From the NCBI GenBank assembly GCA_003486285.1, contig DNGH01000021.1:1-10732 (forward strand): a stretch of DNA of 10,732 bases. The letters run 5' to 3'. The stretch is from Actinomycetota bacterium. GTDB lineage: Bacteria > Actinomycetota > Acidimicrobiia > Spongiisociales > UBA11373. Positions 1-5,925 of the stretch are shown one piece after another. The notes under the pieces are model-generated. The model searched no databases and was not told the origin of the DNA. It saw only the letters and a program-made list of their open reading frames with translations. Made by a program: the position numbers and the translations under genes. Position 1 is the stretch's first letter. Each line of letters opens with the position of its first letter.

Positions 1-24
1 GCATCGGCCGGAGGGGCCGCTCGT

Positions 25-30
25 TAGCAT
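25..30 (+). promoter_or_regulatory. Putative -10 element of lysA (leaderless)
   Basis: TAGCAT fits the actinobacterial -10 pattern TAnnnT and ends 7 nt before the GTG at 38. Transcription would then begin at or next to the start codon, giving a leaderless mRNA. The only purine-rich stretch upstream (GGAGGGG, 10-16) lies about 21 nt from the GTG, too far for a normal ribosome binding site. The TAG at 25-27 may also be the stop codon of a preceding gene cut by the window edge. Confidence 0.5.
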
Positions 31-37
31 CGCCGCG

Positions 38-1306
38 GTGACCGCACTGCCGTGGCAGCTCCTGCCCGATAACTCCACCGTCGGTGATGACGGCCGGCTT
101 CGAATCGCCGGGTGCGACACCATCGATCTCGCCCGGGAGTTCGGGACGCCCCTCTTCGTCTACGACGAAGACCACCTGCGGGAGCGCTGCCACCAGGCGG
201 TGGCGGCGTTTGGCGACGGGGCGGTCTACGCCTCGAAGGCTTTCCTCTGCCTCGCCATGGCTCGGCTGGCCCACGAGGAGGGCATGCGGATCGACGTGGC
301 CACCGAGGGCGAGGCCTTCGTGGCGCTGCAGGCGGGAGTACCCGCGCAGCGGTTGGTGTTCCACGGCAACAACAAGTCGCGGCGGGAACTCGAGATGGCA
401 CTCGACTCCCGTGTCGGCCGTCTCGTCGTCGATGGCTTCGCCGAGTTGGATCGGATCGAGGAGCTGGTCGGGGAGGGGCATCCGGTACCGGCCGTCTTTC
501 TTCGGGTTGCCCCCGGGGTCGAGGCCCACACCCATGAGTACCTCGCCACCGGGCAGGACGATTCGAAGTTCGGGTTCACGGTCGCCAACGGCGATGCGGC
601 CCGCGCCGTGGAGCGGGTCCGGGCCTCCCCGGCCTTCGATCTGCGCGGAATCCATTGCCACATCGGATCCCAGGTGTACCGGGTCGAGTCGTACGCCGAG
701 GCCCTGCGGACCGTGGCCGGCTTTGCGGCGCCGTTCGGCCTCGGGGAACTCGCCATCGGGGGCGGCCTGGGGGTCGCCTACGTCGCCGGCGAGACCGCCC
801 CGGGCATCGCAGAGTGGGCCGCAACGGTCAGAGAGGCGGCGCGCTCGATCGGCCTGGGCTCGGCGCTGTGGGCCGAACCGGGCCGGGCCATCGTCGCTGC
901 GGCGGCGGTGACCCTCTACGAGGTGGGGAGCATCAAGGAGATTCCGGGGATCCGCACCTACGTCGCGGTCGATGGAGGCATGAGCGACAACCCGCGTCCC
1001 GTGCTCTACGGCAGCGGCTATGAGGCCTTCCTGCCGCGAGCCGTCACCGCCGACCGCACCAGGCCGATCCGGCTGGTCGGCAAACACTGCGAGTCGGGCG
1101 ATGTCCTGATCCGCGACGGGTTCGTGCCCGCCGACCTCGCCGTGGGCGACATCGTGGCGACACCGGTGACGGGTGCCTACGGACACTCGATGGGATCCAA
1201 CTACAACAAGATGCCGCGCCCCGCGGTGGTGTTCGCCCGCAGCGGCGACGCCAGGGTGGTGGTGCGCCGCGAGTCTCCGGAGGACCTCATCCGCAACGAT
1301 GTGTGA
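38..1306 (+). CDS. lysA: Diaminopimelate decarboxylase
   Basis: This cytosolic enzyme removes CO2 from meso-diaminopimelate to give L-lysine, the final step of the DAP pathway, using pyridoxal phosphate. The 422-residue length is normal for LysA. The sequence shows a fold-type III decarboxylase: the PLP lysine in YASKA (K67), HGNNKS at 109-114, HIGSQ at 208-212, the phosphate-binding GGGLG at 241-245, EPGR at 280-283, CESGD at 351-355 (the cysteine from the partner subunit), and GAYGHSM at 379-385 with the PLP-contacting tyrosine. The GTG start sits 7 nt after a TAnnnT hexamer and has no nearby Shine-Dalgarno. It converges on the phosphatase gene with a 6-bp gap. A related PLP decarboxylase for arginine or ornithine is possible in principle, but the CESGD and GAYGHSM motifs favour LysA. 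Confidence 0.95.
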   Translation: MTALPWQLLPDNSTVGDDGRLRIAGCDTIDLAREFGTPLFVYDEDHLRERCHQAVAAFGDGAVYASKAFLCLAMARLAHEEGMRIDVATEGEAFVALQAGVPAQRLVFHGNNKSRRELEMALDSRVGRLVVDGFAELDRIEELVGEGHPVPAVFLRVAPGVEAHTHEYLATGQDDSKFGFTVANGDAARAVERVRASPAFDLRGIHCHIGSQVYRVESYAEALRTVAGFAAPFGLGELAIGGGLGVAYVAGETAPGIAEWAATVREAARSIGLGSALWAEPGRAIVAAAAVTLYEVGSIKEIPGIRTYVAVDGGMSDNPRPVLYGSGYEAFLPRAVTADRTRPIRLVGKHCESGDVLIRDGFVPADLAVGDIVATPVTGAYGHSMGSNYNKMPRPAVVFARSGDARVVVRRESPEDLIRNDV

Positions 1307-1307
1307 G

Positions 1308-1321
1308 CCGCTCTAGAGCGG
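1308..1321. repeat. 14-bp perfect palindrome between convergent genes
   Basis: CCGCTCTAGAGCGG is identical to its reverse complement. It spans the 6-bp gap between the lysA stop (1304-1306) and the phosphatase stop (1313-1315), so it includes the last codons of the phosphatase. It could fold as a short hairpin in transcripts from either side and act as a weak bidirectional terminator. It has no loop beyond the central bases and no T-tract, so the function is inferred. Confidence 0.35.
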
Positions 1322-2089
1322 ACGCAGATAGTTGGCACGCAACTGCCGCACCTCTGCCTCGCCGATGCCGAGGTGGTCGGCGAGGTAGAGGCGCGCCGAA
1401 CCGTACCGCTCGGCGATCCCGGCAAACCACGTGTCCAGCCACTCCGCCCGCACTCCCTGCATGGCGGCGACGGCTTGCGGGGTGAACGCGGGGAAGCGCT
1501 CGAAGAAGGCCGCAATCTCGCCATCGGTCGGCTCGGTGCGAGCCGCATCGTTGGTGAGCAGGAAGTCTGCCATGACGTCCTCGCGGCGCACGCCCAGGGA
1601 GTCGAGGACGAAGGCCGCCACCATTCCCGTGCGATCCTTCCCGCCGCGGCAGTGGATCAGCACGGCTTCGTCCGCCGGCAGGGCGATCAGGGTGGAGAAG
1701 ATCGTCCGGAGCGACGCCACCTGTTCCTCGGGCGCCTGAAACACCCTGGTGAGGCTCCACCAGTCCTCGAGCTCTGCCGAGGTGATCGTTCCCGCCTCGA
1801 AGCGTTGCATCATGTCGGCGACGACCCGATCGTCGGCAAGGGACGCCAGCACCGCCGTGGTCGCCTCCCACACATACGGCTGGAGCCGGCGCTCAGCGGG
1901 GCTGCGGAGGTCGATCACCGTCGTGATGCCGCAGGCCTCCAGGGTGGCGCGGTCGCGGTCAGTCATGCGGTGGAGGGATCCGGATCGGAACAGCCGGCTG
2001 GGCGCGACCCGACGGCCGTCAGCGGTGAGGCCACCGCCGAGGTCGCGGAAGTTGCTCACGCCCTCGAGACGCCCCACCGGGCCCGTCAT
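1313..2089 (-). CDS. Tyrosine-protein phosphatase, Y_phosphatase3 (PtpB/IphP-like) type
   Basis: The protein is 258 residues from the ATG at 2089 and is probably a cytosolic protein tyrosine or dual-specificity phosphatase. It carries the CX5R signature HCRGGKDRTG, with nucleophile C147 and phosphate-binding R153. It also has the family's N-terminal NFRDLGG (13-19) and VIDLRSPAER (58-67). The HCxxGKDRT form is typical of the group containing mycobacterial PtpB, some members of which also hydrolyse phosphoinositides, so the substrate cannot be read from sequence. I chose ATG 2089 because GGGAG lies 8 nt upstream and NFRDLGG then sits near the N-terminus, as in relatives. An in-frame ATG at 2104 and a GTG at 2128 are alternatives. 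It is last in a four-gene minus-strand run, 57 bp after the DUF2384-like gene. Confidence 0.88.
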   Translation of the reverse strand: MTGPVGRLEGVSNFRDLGGGLTADGRRVAPSRLFRSGSLHRMTDRDRATLEACGITTVIDLRSPAERRLQPYVWEATTAVLASLADDRVVADMMQRFEAGTITSAELEDWWSLTRVFQAPEEQVASLRTIFSTLIALPADEAVLIHCRGGKDRTGMVAAFVLDSLGVRREDVMADFLLTNDAARTEPTDGEIAAFFERFPAFTPQAVAAMQGVRAEWLDTWFAGIAERYGSARLYLADHLGIGEAEVRQLRANYLRPL

Positions 2090-2097
2090 GGCGGTCG

Positions 2098-2102
2098 CTC
2101 CC
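2098..2102 (-). promoter_or_regulatory. Ribosome binding site that decides the phosphatase start
   Basis: Read on the minus strand, GGGAG lies 8 nt before the ATG at 2089. It is the best-spaced Shine-Dalgarno among the three in-frame starts (2128 GTG, 2104 ATG, 2089 ATG). Confidence 0.5.
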
Positions 2103-2118
2103 ATCCCATGCTCCGCCG

Positions 2119-2150
2119 AGTGTGCCACACGCCGCCGAGGCTCCTGTCAA
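2119..2150 (-). promoter_or_regulatory. Possible internal promoter before the phosphatase gene
   Basis: On the minus strand a perfect TTGACA -35 hexamer (2150 down to 2145) overlaps the stop codon of the upstream DUF2384-like gene. A CACACT hexamer (2124 down to 2119) could be a poor -10, but the spacing is 20 nt and it lacks the leading TA. The -35 match is exact and the -10 is weak, so this is only a candidate. Confidence 0.2.
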
Positions 2151-2491
2151 TGGGAGATGGCGCGGGCGGCGTCCTCGAGGCTCAGGCCGCGGTTCATCCA
2201 CTCGATGGGGGTGAGGCCTGCCAGGGCGTCGCTATGGCGGAAGAGCCAGTCGCACGCCTCGAGGTCGGTGAGGGTCTTCTTGAGAAGGGTGACCAGCCAG
2301 GCCATGTCGGCCCGGACCACGTCGCCGTCGAGCTGGAAGGCGGGATACACCGGCTCGAGCGAGAGCAGCCCGTCGATCCTGAGCAGGAAGTCGTGGCTCC
2401 GGATGGAGCCGCGGGGAGCGCGGACCCGCCGCTCGAACTCCCTCTCGGTGAGAAAGGGACCGACCAGGACCCGGCCCTGGGAAGAAGGCAT
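2147..2491 (-). CDS. DUF2384-like (Xre/MbcA/ParS toxin-binding domain) protein, orphan
   Basis: This small soluble protein has 114 residues from the ATG at 2491. The C-terminal third, WLFRHSDALAGLTPIEWMNRG (about 82-102), follows the pattern of the Xre/MbcA/ParS toxin-binding domain: WL, then a candidate 'L-x-G-x-x-P' segment, then a helix ending in G. YPAFQ at 49-53 matches the (F/Y)PAFQ signature often seen just before that domain in actinobacterial members. In known systems such proteins are antitoxins paired with RES-domain NAD-degrading toxins. No RES-like gene is adjacent; the neighbours are a VIT transporter and a phosphatase. The start is uncertain: a GTG at 2503 is in frame. Longer forms reaching 2614 would overlap the transporter gene and add low-complexity residues. 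The assignment rests on motif resemblance only. Confidence 0.6.
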   Translation of the reverse strand: MPSSQGRVLVGPFLTEREFERRVRAPRGSIRSHDFLLRIDGLLSLEPVYPAFQLDGDVVRADMAWLVTLLKKTLTDLEACDWLFRHSDALAGLTPIEWMNRGLSLEDAARAISH

Positions 2492-2558
2492 GGGGCGTGT
2501 CACACCCTTGGGGTACCACTCCACCGCGGCGGCGGCTAGTGCTGTTCGACCGCCGCGC

Positions 2559-3275
2559 TCAGGAGAGTCCCATCCCGACCAGCCTGCCCACCCACCATGC
2601 CAAGACTCCACCAAGGCCTGCGATCAGCAGGTTCTCCAGGCCGGATAGGGCTCGGTTGGACCGGGTGACGGTCCCCTTGACCACGCCCACGGCGTAGAGC
2701 CCAATGGCGGTGAAGCCGGCCGACCAGGCCAGTCCGACTCCGGTCTCCTTGACGAACAAGAAAGGGAGGACCGACGAGAGCGAGCCTCCCAGGAAGAGCA
2801 GGCCGGACACCACCATCGCCGTGATCGGCGAGCGGCGCTCGGTGTCCACGACGCCGAACTCGAGAGCCTTCATCGCGTTGAGCAGCGTCTCGTCGTCGCG
2901 GCTGAGCGCGGTGGTGACCACGTCGAGGTCCTGAGGGGCGACTCCCATCTCGGTCAGCATCTCCCGGATCTGGTCGACCTCCATGTCCCGGTAGTGGGCG
3001 ATGTGGGTGCGTTCCAGGTCCAGTTCGGCCAGAAGCACCTGGTCCTGCGACTTGGTCGCCAGGTACTCGCCGGCGGCCATCGAGACGGCGCCGGCGATGG
3101 CCCCGGCGACACCGGTGAGAAGCACCTGGTCGGCGTCGAGACCGCCCCCCACGACGCCGGCGACGAGCAGCAGCATCGACACGAGACCGTCGTTGACTCC
3201 CAGGATGATGTCCCGCCAGTACTGGCGGGTCACTCCGATGTGCTCTACGTATGGAACCGGGTTGGGGCTGGTCAT
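2559..3275 (-). CDS. VIT1/CCC1-family iron/manganese transporter
   Basis: The protein has 238 residues and five likely membrane helices (about 23-44, 50-73, 151-175, 180-201, 213-234). Plant and yeast VIT1/CCC1 proteins move Fe2+ or Mn2+ out of the cytosol into vacuoles. Bacterial members are thought to export these metals or lower their cytosolic level. Family marks are DGLVS in the first helix (29-33), SMAAGEYLATKSQ (65-77) at the end of the second, and a charged amphipathic cytosolic stretch (82-145). That stretch includes E84, E88, H91, E99 and E106, matching the metal-binding domain between TM2 and TM3. The start is set by GAGGAG six nt before the ATG at 3275. The gene lies 31 bp after the F420-type oxidoreductase gene and probably shares its transcript. 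The metal cannot be told from sequence. Confidence 0.9.
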   Translation of the reverse strand: MTSPNPVPYVEHIGVTRQYWRDIILGVNDGLVSMLLLVAGVVGGGLDADQVLLTGVAGAIAGAVSMAAGEYLATKSQDQVLLAELDLERTHIAHYRDMEVDQIREMLTEMGVAPQDLDVVTTALSRDDETLLNAMKALEFGVVDTERRSPITAMVVSGLLFLGGSLSSVLPFLFVKETGVGLAWSAGFTAIGLYAVGVVKGTVTRSNRALSGLENLLIAGLGGVLAWWVGRLVGMGLS

Positions 3276-3281
3276 GCGGCG

Positions 3282-3287
3282 CTCCTC
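3282..3287 (-). promoter_or_regulatory. Ribosome binding site of the VIT-family gene
   Basis: Minus-strand GAGGAG lies 6 nt before the ATG at 3275. It decides against the in-frame ATG at 3302, which has no such site. A true Shine-Dalgarno here contrasts with the leaderless starts of neighbouring first genes and supports this as an operon-internal gene. Confidence 0.65.
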
Positions 3288-3306
3288 GAGTAGCGCACGC
3301 ATTGTC

Positions 3307-3771
3307 TCACGGCGCCAACCCCTCCTCGGCAGGGCGGAGATGGAAGACCCGGATGTCGCGGTGGGTGCGGCGGCGGTAGGTGTCGAAGGCGGGCCACACC
3401 TCCACCAGCCGGGGCCACGCCGCCGCCACCTCGCGGGGAGAGAGGCGCCGGGCCAGCACCCGGGTCGAGCGCCCCCGGATCTCGATGCTGGCGGTGGCAC
3501 CCGACAAGAGCCGTGTCGACCAGGCCGGGTGCTGCGGCCGCCCCCAGTTGGTGGCCGCCACGAGGTAGCCCGCGCCGTCCCGAGCGAACAACAGCGGCAC
3601 GGGCTTCGCACCGCCATGGTGCAGCAGCAGGGTGGGGAAGGCGATCGTGGCCACCATCCAGCGGTGCCCCGAGGCCCGGTAGACCGCCCGATCCAACCGG
3701 GGGAGCACTCGCGACCCGACGGCCGAGAACCAGCGGCGATGCCCGAGACGGGCGATCAGGCGGCGGAACAT
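3307..3771 (-). CDS. Nitroreductase-family deazaflavin (F420)-dependent oxidoreductase, DUF385/Ddn-like
   Basis: The protein has 154 residues, normal for the F420H2-dependent quinone reductase family (Ddn, PF04075). These split-beta-barrel proteins use reduced coenzyme F420 to reduce quinones or other substrates, often near the membrane. The family pattern is visible as a core strand LLLHHGGAKPVPLLFARDG (48-66), then YLVAATNWG (69-77), then the hallmark HPAW (81-84) followed by LLSG and a strand ending in RGR. The usual T-T-G-R-K segment before VPL is replaced by LLHHGGAK, so cofactor binding may differ, and the natural substrate is unknown. The N-terminus (1-40) is basic and may associate with the membrane. 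It is the first gene of the minus-strand run. A -10-like TACGCT ends 6 nt before the ATG, implying a leaderless transcript that diverges from the response-regulator gene. Confidence 0.82.
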   Translation of the reverse strand: MFRRLIARLGHRRWFSAVGSRVLPRLDRAVYRASGHRWMVATIAFPTLLLHHGGAKPVPLLFARDGAGYLVAATNWGRPQHPAWSTRLLSGATASIEIRGRSTRVLARRLSPREVAAAWPRLVEVWPAFDTYRRRTHRDIRVFHLRPAEEGLAP

Positions 3772-3777
3772 CGGGCG

Positions 3778-3783
3778 AGCGTA
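3778..3783 (-). promoter_or_regulatory. Putative -10 element of the minus-strand gene cluster
   Basis: Minus-strand TACGCT (TAnnnT) is separated by 6 nt from the ATG at 3771, consistent with a leaderless mRNA. It lies back to back with the response-regulator promoter in the 84-bp divergent intergenic region. No good -35 is visible. Confidence 0.5.
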
Positions 3784-3842
3784 AACCGGGGTCGCTCACC
3801 CTGCTCTCATCCCCGCGTCATGGATCCTTCAGACGCCGGCGT

Positions 3843-3848
3843 TACCCT
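3843..3848 (+). promoter_or_regulatory. Putative -10 element of the two-component operon
   Basis: TACCCT (TAnnnT) ends 7 nt before the ATG at 3856, the same layout as for lysA. GGAG at 3850-3853 is only 2 nt from the ATG, too close to serve as a normal Shine-Dalgarno, which again favours leaderless translation. Confidence 0.5.
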
Positions 3849-3855
3849 CGGAGTC

Positions 3856-4533
3856 ATGGCCAGGGTCCTCGTCGTCGAAGACGATGCGGCGGTGCGCCGC
3901 TCGGTGGAACGCGCCCTCAGCTTCGAAGGGTATGAGGTGTCCACCGCCGCCGACGGGATGAAGGGGCTCCTGGCGATCGCCGAGAAGGTCCCCGATGCGG
4001 TCGTGCTGGACGTGATGATGCCCGGAGTCGACGGGCTGACCGTGTGCCGCCGCCTGCGCGCCGCCGGGGACCGGACTCCGATCCTGATGCTCACCGCCCG
4101 CCACGAGCTCGACGATCGAGTCGCCGGGCTCGACGCCGGCGCCGACGACTATCTGGTGAAGCCCTTCGCCCTCGAAGAGCTTCTGGCGCGAGTCCGGGCT
4201 CTGTTGCGGCGCACCGCACCAGAGGGCGACGCCCGCACCCTGCACGTGGCGGATCTGGTGCTCGACCCGGCGGCTCGTACCGTCCGCCGCGGCAACCGAT
4301 CGATCGATCTGACCAAGACGGAGTTCGATCTTCTCGAACTGCTCATGTTCAACGCCCGGATCGTGCTCACCCGCGACACGATCTACGAGCGCATCTGGGG
4401 GATCGACTTCGAGACGTCGTCCAACTCTCTGGACGTCTACGTCGGGTACCTGCGCCGCAAGACCGAGGCGGAGGGTGAGGACCGGCTGATCCACACGGTG
4501 CGCGGAGTGGGATACGTGGTGCGCCAGCCATGA
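3856..4533 (+). CDS. OmpR-family response regulator (MprA-like)
   Basis: This 225-residue DNA-binding regulator would be phosphorylated by the kinase encoded next. The receiver domain (1-118) shows the acidic pair D9/D10, phosphoacceptor D52 in VVLDVMMP, T80 in LTAR and K102 in LVKPFALEELLARVRALLRR. The winged-helix output domain (about 128-225) ends in the typical YVGYLRRK and IHTVRGVGYV. The receiver closely follows mycobacterial MprA wording (AGLDAGADDYL, KPFALEELLARVRALLRR), but orthology is not provable here. I chose the ATG at 3856 because the conserved receiver begins there and a -10 hexamer lies 7 nt upstream. An in-frame ATG at 3820 would add 12 unrelated residues. The stop overlaps the kinase start as ATGA, so the two are translationally coupled. 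Confidence 0.95.
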   Translation: MARVLVVEDDAAVRRSVERALSFEGYEVSTAADGMKGLLAIAEKVPDAVVLDVMMPGVDGLTVCRRLRAAGDRTPILMLTARHELDDRVAGLDAGADDYLVKPFALEELLARVRALLRRTAPEGDARTLHVADLVLDPAARTVRRGNRSIDLTKTEFDLLELLMFNARIVLTRDTIYERIWGIDFETSSNSLDVYVGYLRRKTEAEGEDRLIHTVRGVGYVVRQP

Positions 4534-5882
4534 CGCTGCGGGCCCGGGTCGCGATGTTCGTGGCGATCGCGGTGGGGCTCGCCGTCGGTGGGGTGGCGCT
4601 CGCGGCGTACGGCTCGACGCGCCACGAGACGATCGCGGAGATCGACCGCTTCCTCCTCGCCCGGGCCCCGCTGACGCCGTTGATCGAGGATCCCGACGAG
4701 ATCACCCATGTCCCGGGCAGCGGCCAGGGCATGGGTCGCGGACCGGCGCGATCTCCCGGAACCATCGTTGCCGACGATGTGGCGGCACAGATCGTGTTCG
4801 TCACCGGGCGCGTCGAGGTGCTGGCGTCCGAAGACGTCGTGCTGCCCGTGTCGGACGACGACATCGCCGTCGCCCGCGGCACCCTCGATGGTTTCGTCCG
4901 GACCGTGACCATCGACGGCGTCGACTTCCGGCTGCTGACCCGGCGCCTCGGCCCGTCCTCGGCGCTTCAGGTGGCGCGCGACCTCACCGAGACCAATGCC
5001 ATCCTCGCCGGCCTGCGCAACCGGCTGCTGCTGATCGGAATCGCCGGAGCGCTGCTGGCGGGCGTGGCCGGATGGCTCCTGGCCGGCAGGGCGGTCAAGC
5101 CGGTGCGCGAGCTGACCGGCGCCGCCGAGCACGTGGCGCTCACCGGTTCGCTGGACGCGGTGATTCCGGTGGGGCGGGGCGACGAGATCGGGCGACTCGC
5201 CGGGGCATTCAACGAGATGCTGGCCCGCCTGGAGACTTCGCGGCTCGCCCAGCAGCGGCTGATCGCCGACGCCAGCCATGAGCTGCGCACTCCACTGACG
5301 AGCCTCCGCACCAACATCGAAATGCTGGCCGCGGGGATGGTGCCCGCCGCCGAGCGCGACGAAGTCCTGGCAGACCTGAAGACGGAGGTGATCGAGTTCG
5401 GGGCGTTGGTCGGCGAATTGGTCGACCTGGCGACGGTGGGCCGTGCCGAGGAAGCGCTCGTCGACCTCGATCTGGCCGGGGTGGTGACCGCGGCCGTGGG
5501 GCGAGCCTCGCGGCGCGGCAGCCAGACCTTCGCGACGAGCCTGACCCCGATGATGCTGCCGGCGCGCCCCAATGCCGTCGGCCGCGCGGTGACGAACCTG
5601 TTGGACAACGCGGTGAAGTGGAGCCCACCCGACGGGGAGATCACGGTGCGGCTGGACGATGCCTCCCTCGTCGTGGGGGATCGCGGGCCGGGATTCGCCT
5701 CCGACGACCTCCCGTTCGTGTTCCAGCGCTTCTACCGGTCGACCGCGGCACGAGCCATGCCGGGGTCGGGACTGGGCCTGGCGATCGTTGCCGCCGTCGC
5801 CGAGGATCACGGCTGGAAGGCCTTCGCCCGCAACCGCGACGGCGGTGGCGCCGAGGTGGGATGGCTCTTCGGGGGCGGATGA
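4530..5882 (+). CDS. Sensor histidine kinase with HAMP domain (MprB-like)
   Basis: This 450-residue membrane kinase is the partner of the upstream regulator, with a 4-bp ATGA overlap. In order it has: TM1 (about 8-28); an extracytoplasmic sensor region (30-163) with a Gly/Pro-rich stretch at 61-78; TM2 (about 165-186); HAMP (187-240); HisKA with the H-box ASHELRTP (H250); and HATPase_c with N-box NLLDNAVKWSP (N360), G1 box GDRGPGF (383-389), F-box FVFQRFYRS (397-404) and G2 box GSGLGLAIV (412-420). All residues needed for autophosphorylation are present. MprB-type kinases sense envelope stress, but the sensor region alone does not show the signal here. The C-terminus ends right after the last ATPase strand, as is usual. 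Confidence 0.95.
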   Translation: MTLRARVAMFVAIAVGLAVGGVALAAYGSTRHETIAEIDRFLLARAPLTPLIEDPDEITHVPGSGQGMGRGPARSPGTIVADDVAAQIVFVTGRVEVLASEDVVLPVSDDDIAVARGTLDGFVRTVTIDGVDFRLLTRRLGPSSALQVARDLTETNAILAGLRNRLLLIGIAGALLAGVAGWLLAGRAVKPVRELTGAAEHVALTGSLDAVIPVGRGDEIGRLAGAFNEMLARLETSRLAQQRLIADASHELRTPLTSLRTNIEMLAAGMVPAAERDEVLADLKTEVIEFGALVGELVDLATVGRAEEALVDLDLAGVVTAAVGRASRRGSQTFATSLTPMMLPARPNAVGRAVTNLLDNAVKWSPPDGEITVRLDDASLVVGDRGPGFASDDLPFVFQRFYRSTAARAMPGSGLGLAIVAAVAEDHGWKAFARNRDGGGAEVGWLFGGG

Positions 5883-5913
5883 ACTGCGGCGCCGTTACCC
5901 GCAGCGACGCAGC

Positions 5914-5919
5914 CATACT
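5914..5919 (+). promoter_or_regulatory. Weak -10-like hexamer before the SGNH gene
   Basis: CATACT lies 6 nt before the GTG at 5926, the position where other genes here have TAnnnT, but its first base does not match. No Shine-Dalgarno is seen in the 43-bp gap after the kinase. The gene may have a weak promoter of its own or be read through from the two-component operon. Confidence 0.25.
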
Positions 5920-5925
5920 TCCGGT

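Noticed and set aside
2492..2614. N-terminal extension of the DUF2384-like protein from the ATG at 2614
   Set aside because: It would overlap the VIT-family gene by over 50 bp and adds a Trp/Gly/Ala-rich stretch unlike the rest. Starts at 2491 or 2503 fit better.
1373..2648. Plus-strand frames (388 and 299 codons) opposite the phosphatase and DUF2384-like genes
   Set aside because: They are complements of real minus-strand genes carrying HCRGGKDRTG and YPAFQ motifs. The frames themselves have no coherent domain.
3001..3855. Upstream extension of the response regulator to a 510-residue protein
   Set aside because: The extra 285 residues are the complement of the VIT and oxidoreductase genes. 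The receiver domain begins at the ATG at 3856.
4437..5810. Long antisense open frame (457 codons) opposite the histidine kinase
   Set aside because: It mirrors the kinase codons in GC-rich DNA, has no recognisable domain, is rich in His/Gln/Gly/Arg as expected of a shadow frame, and lacks a start signal. The kinase on the other strand has every catalytic motif.
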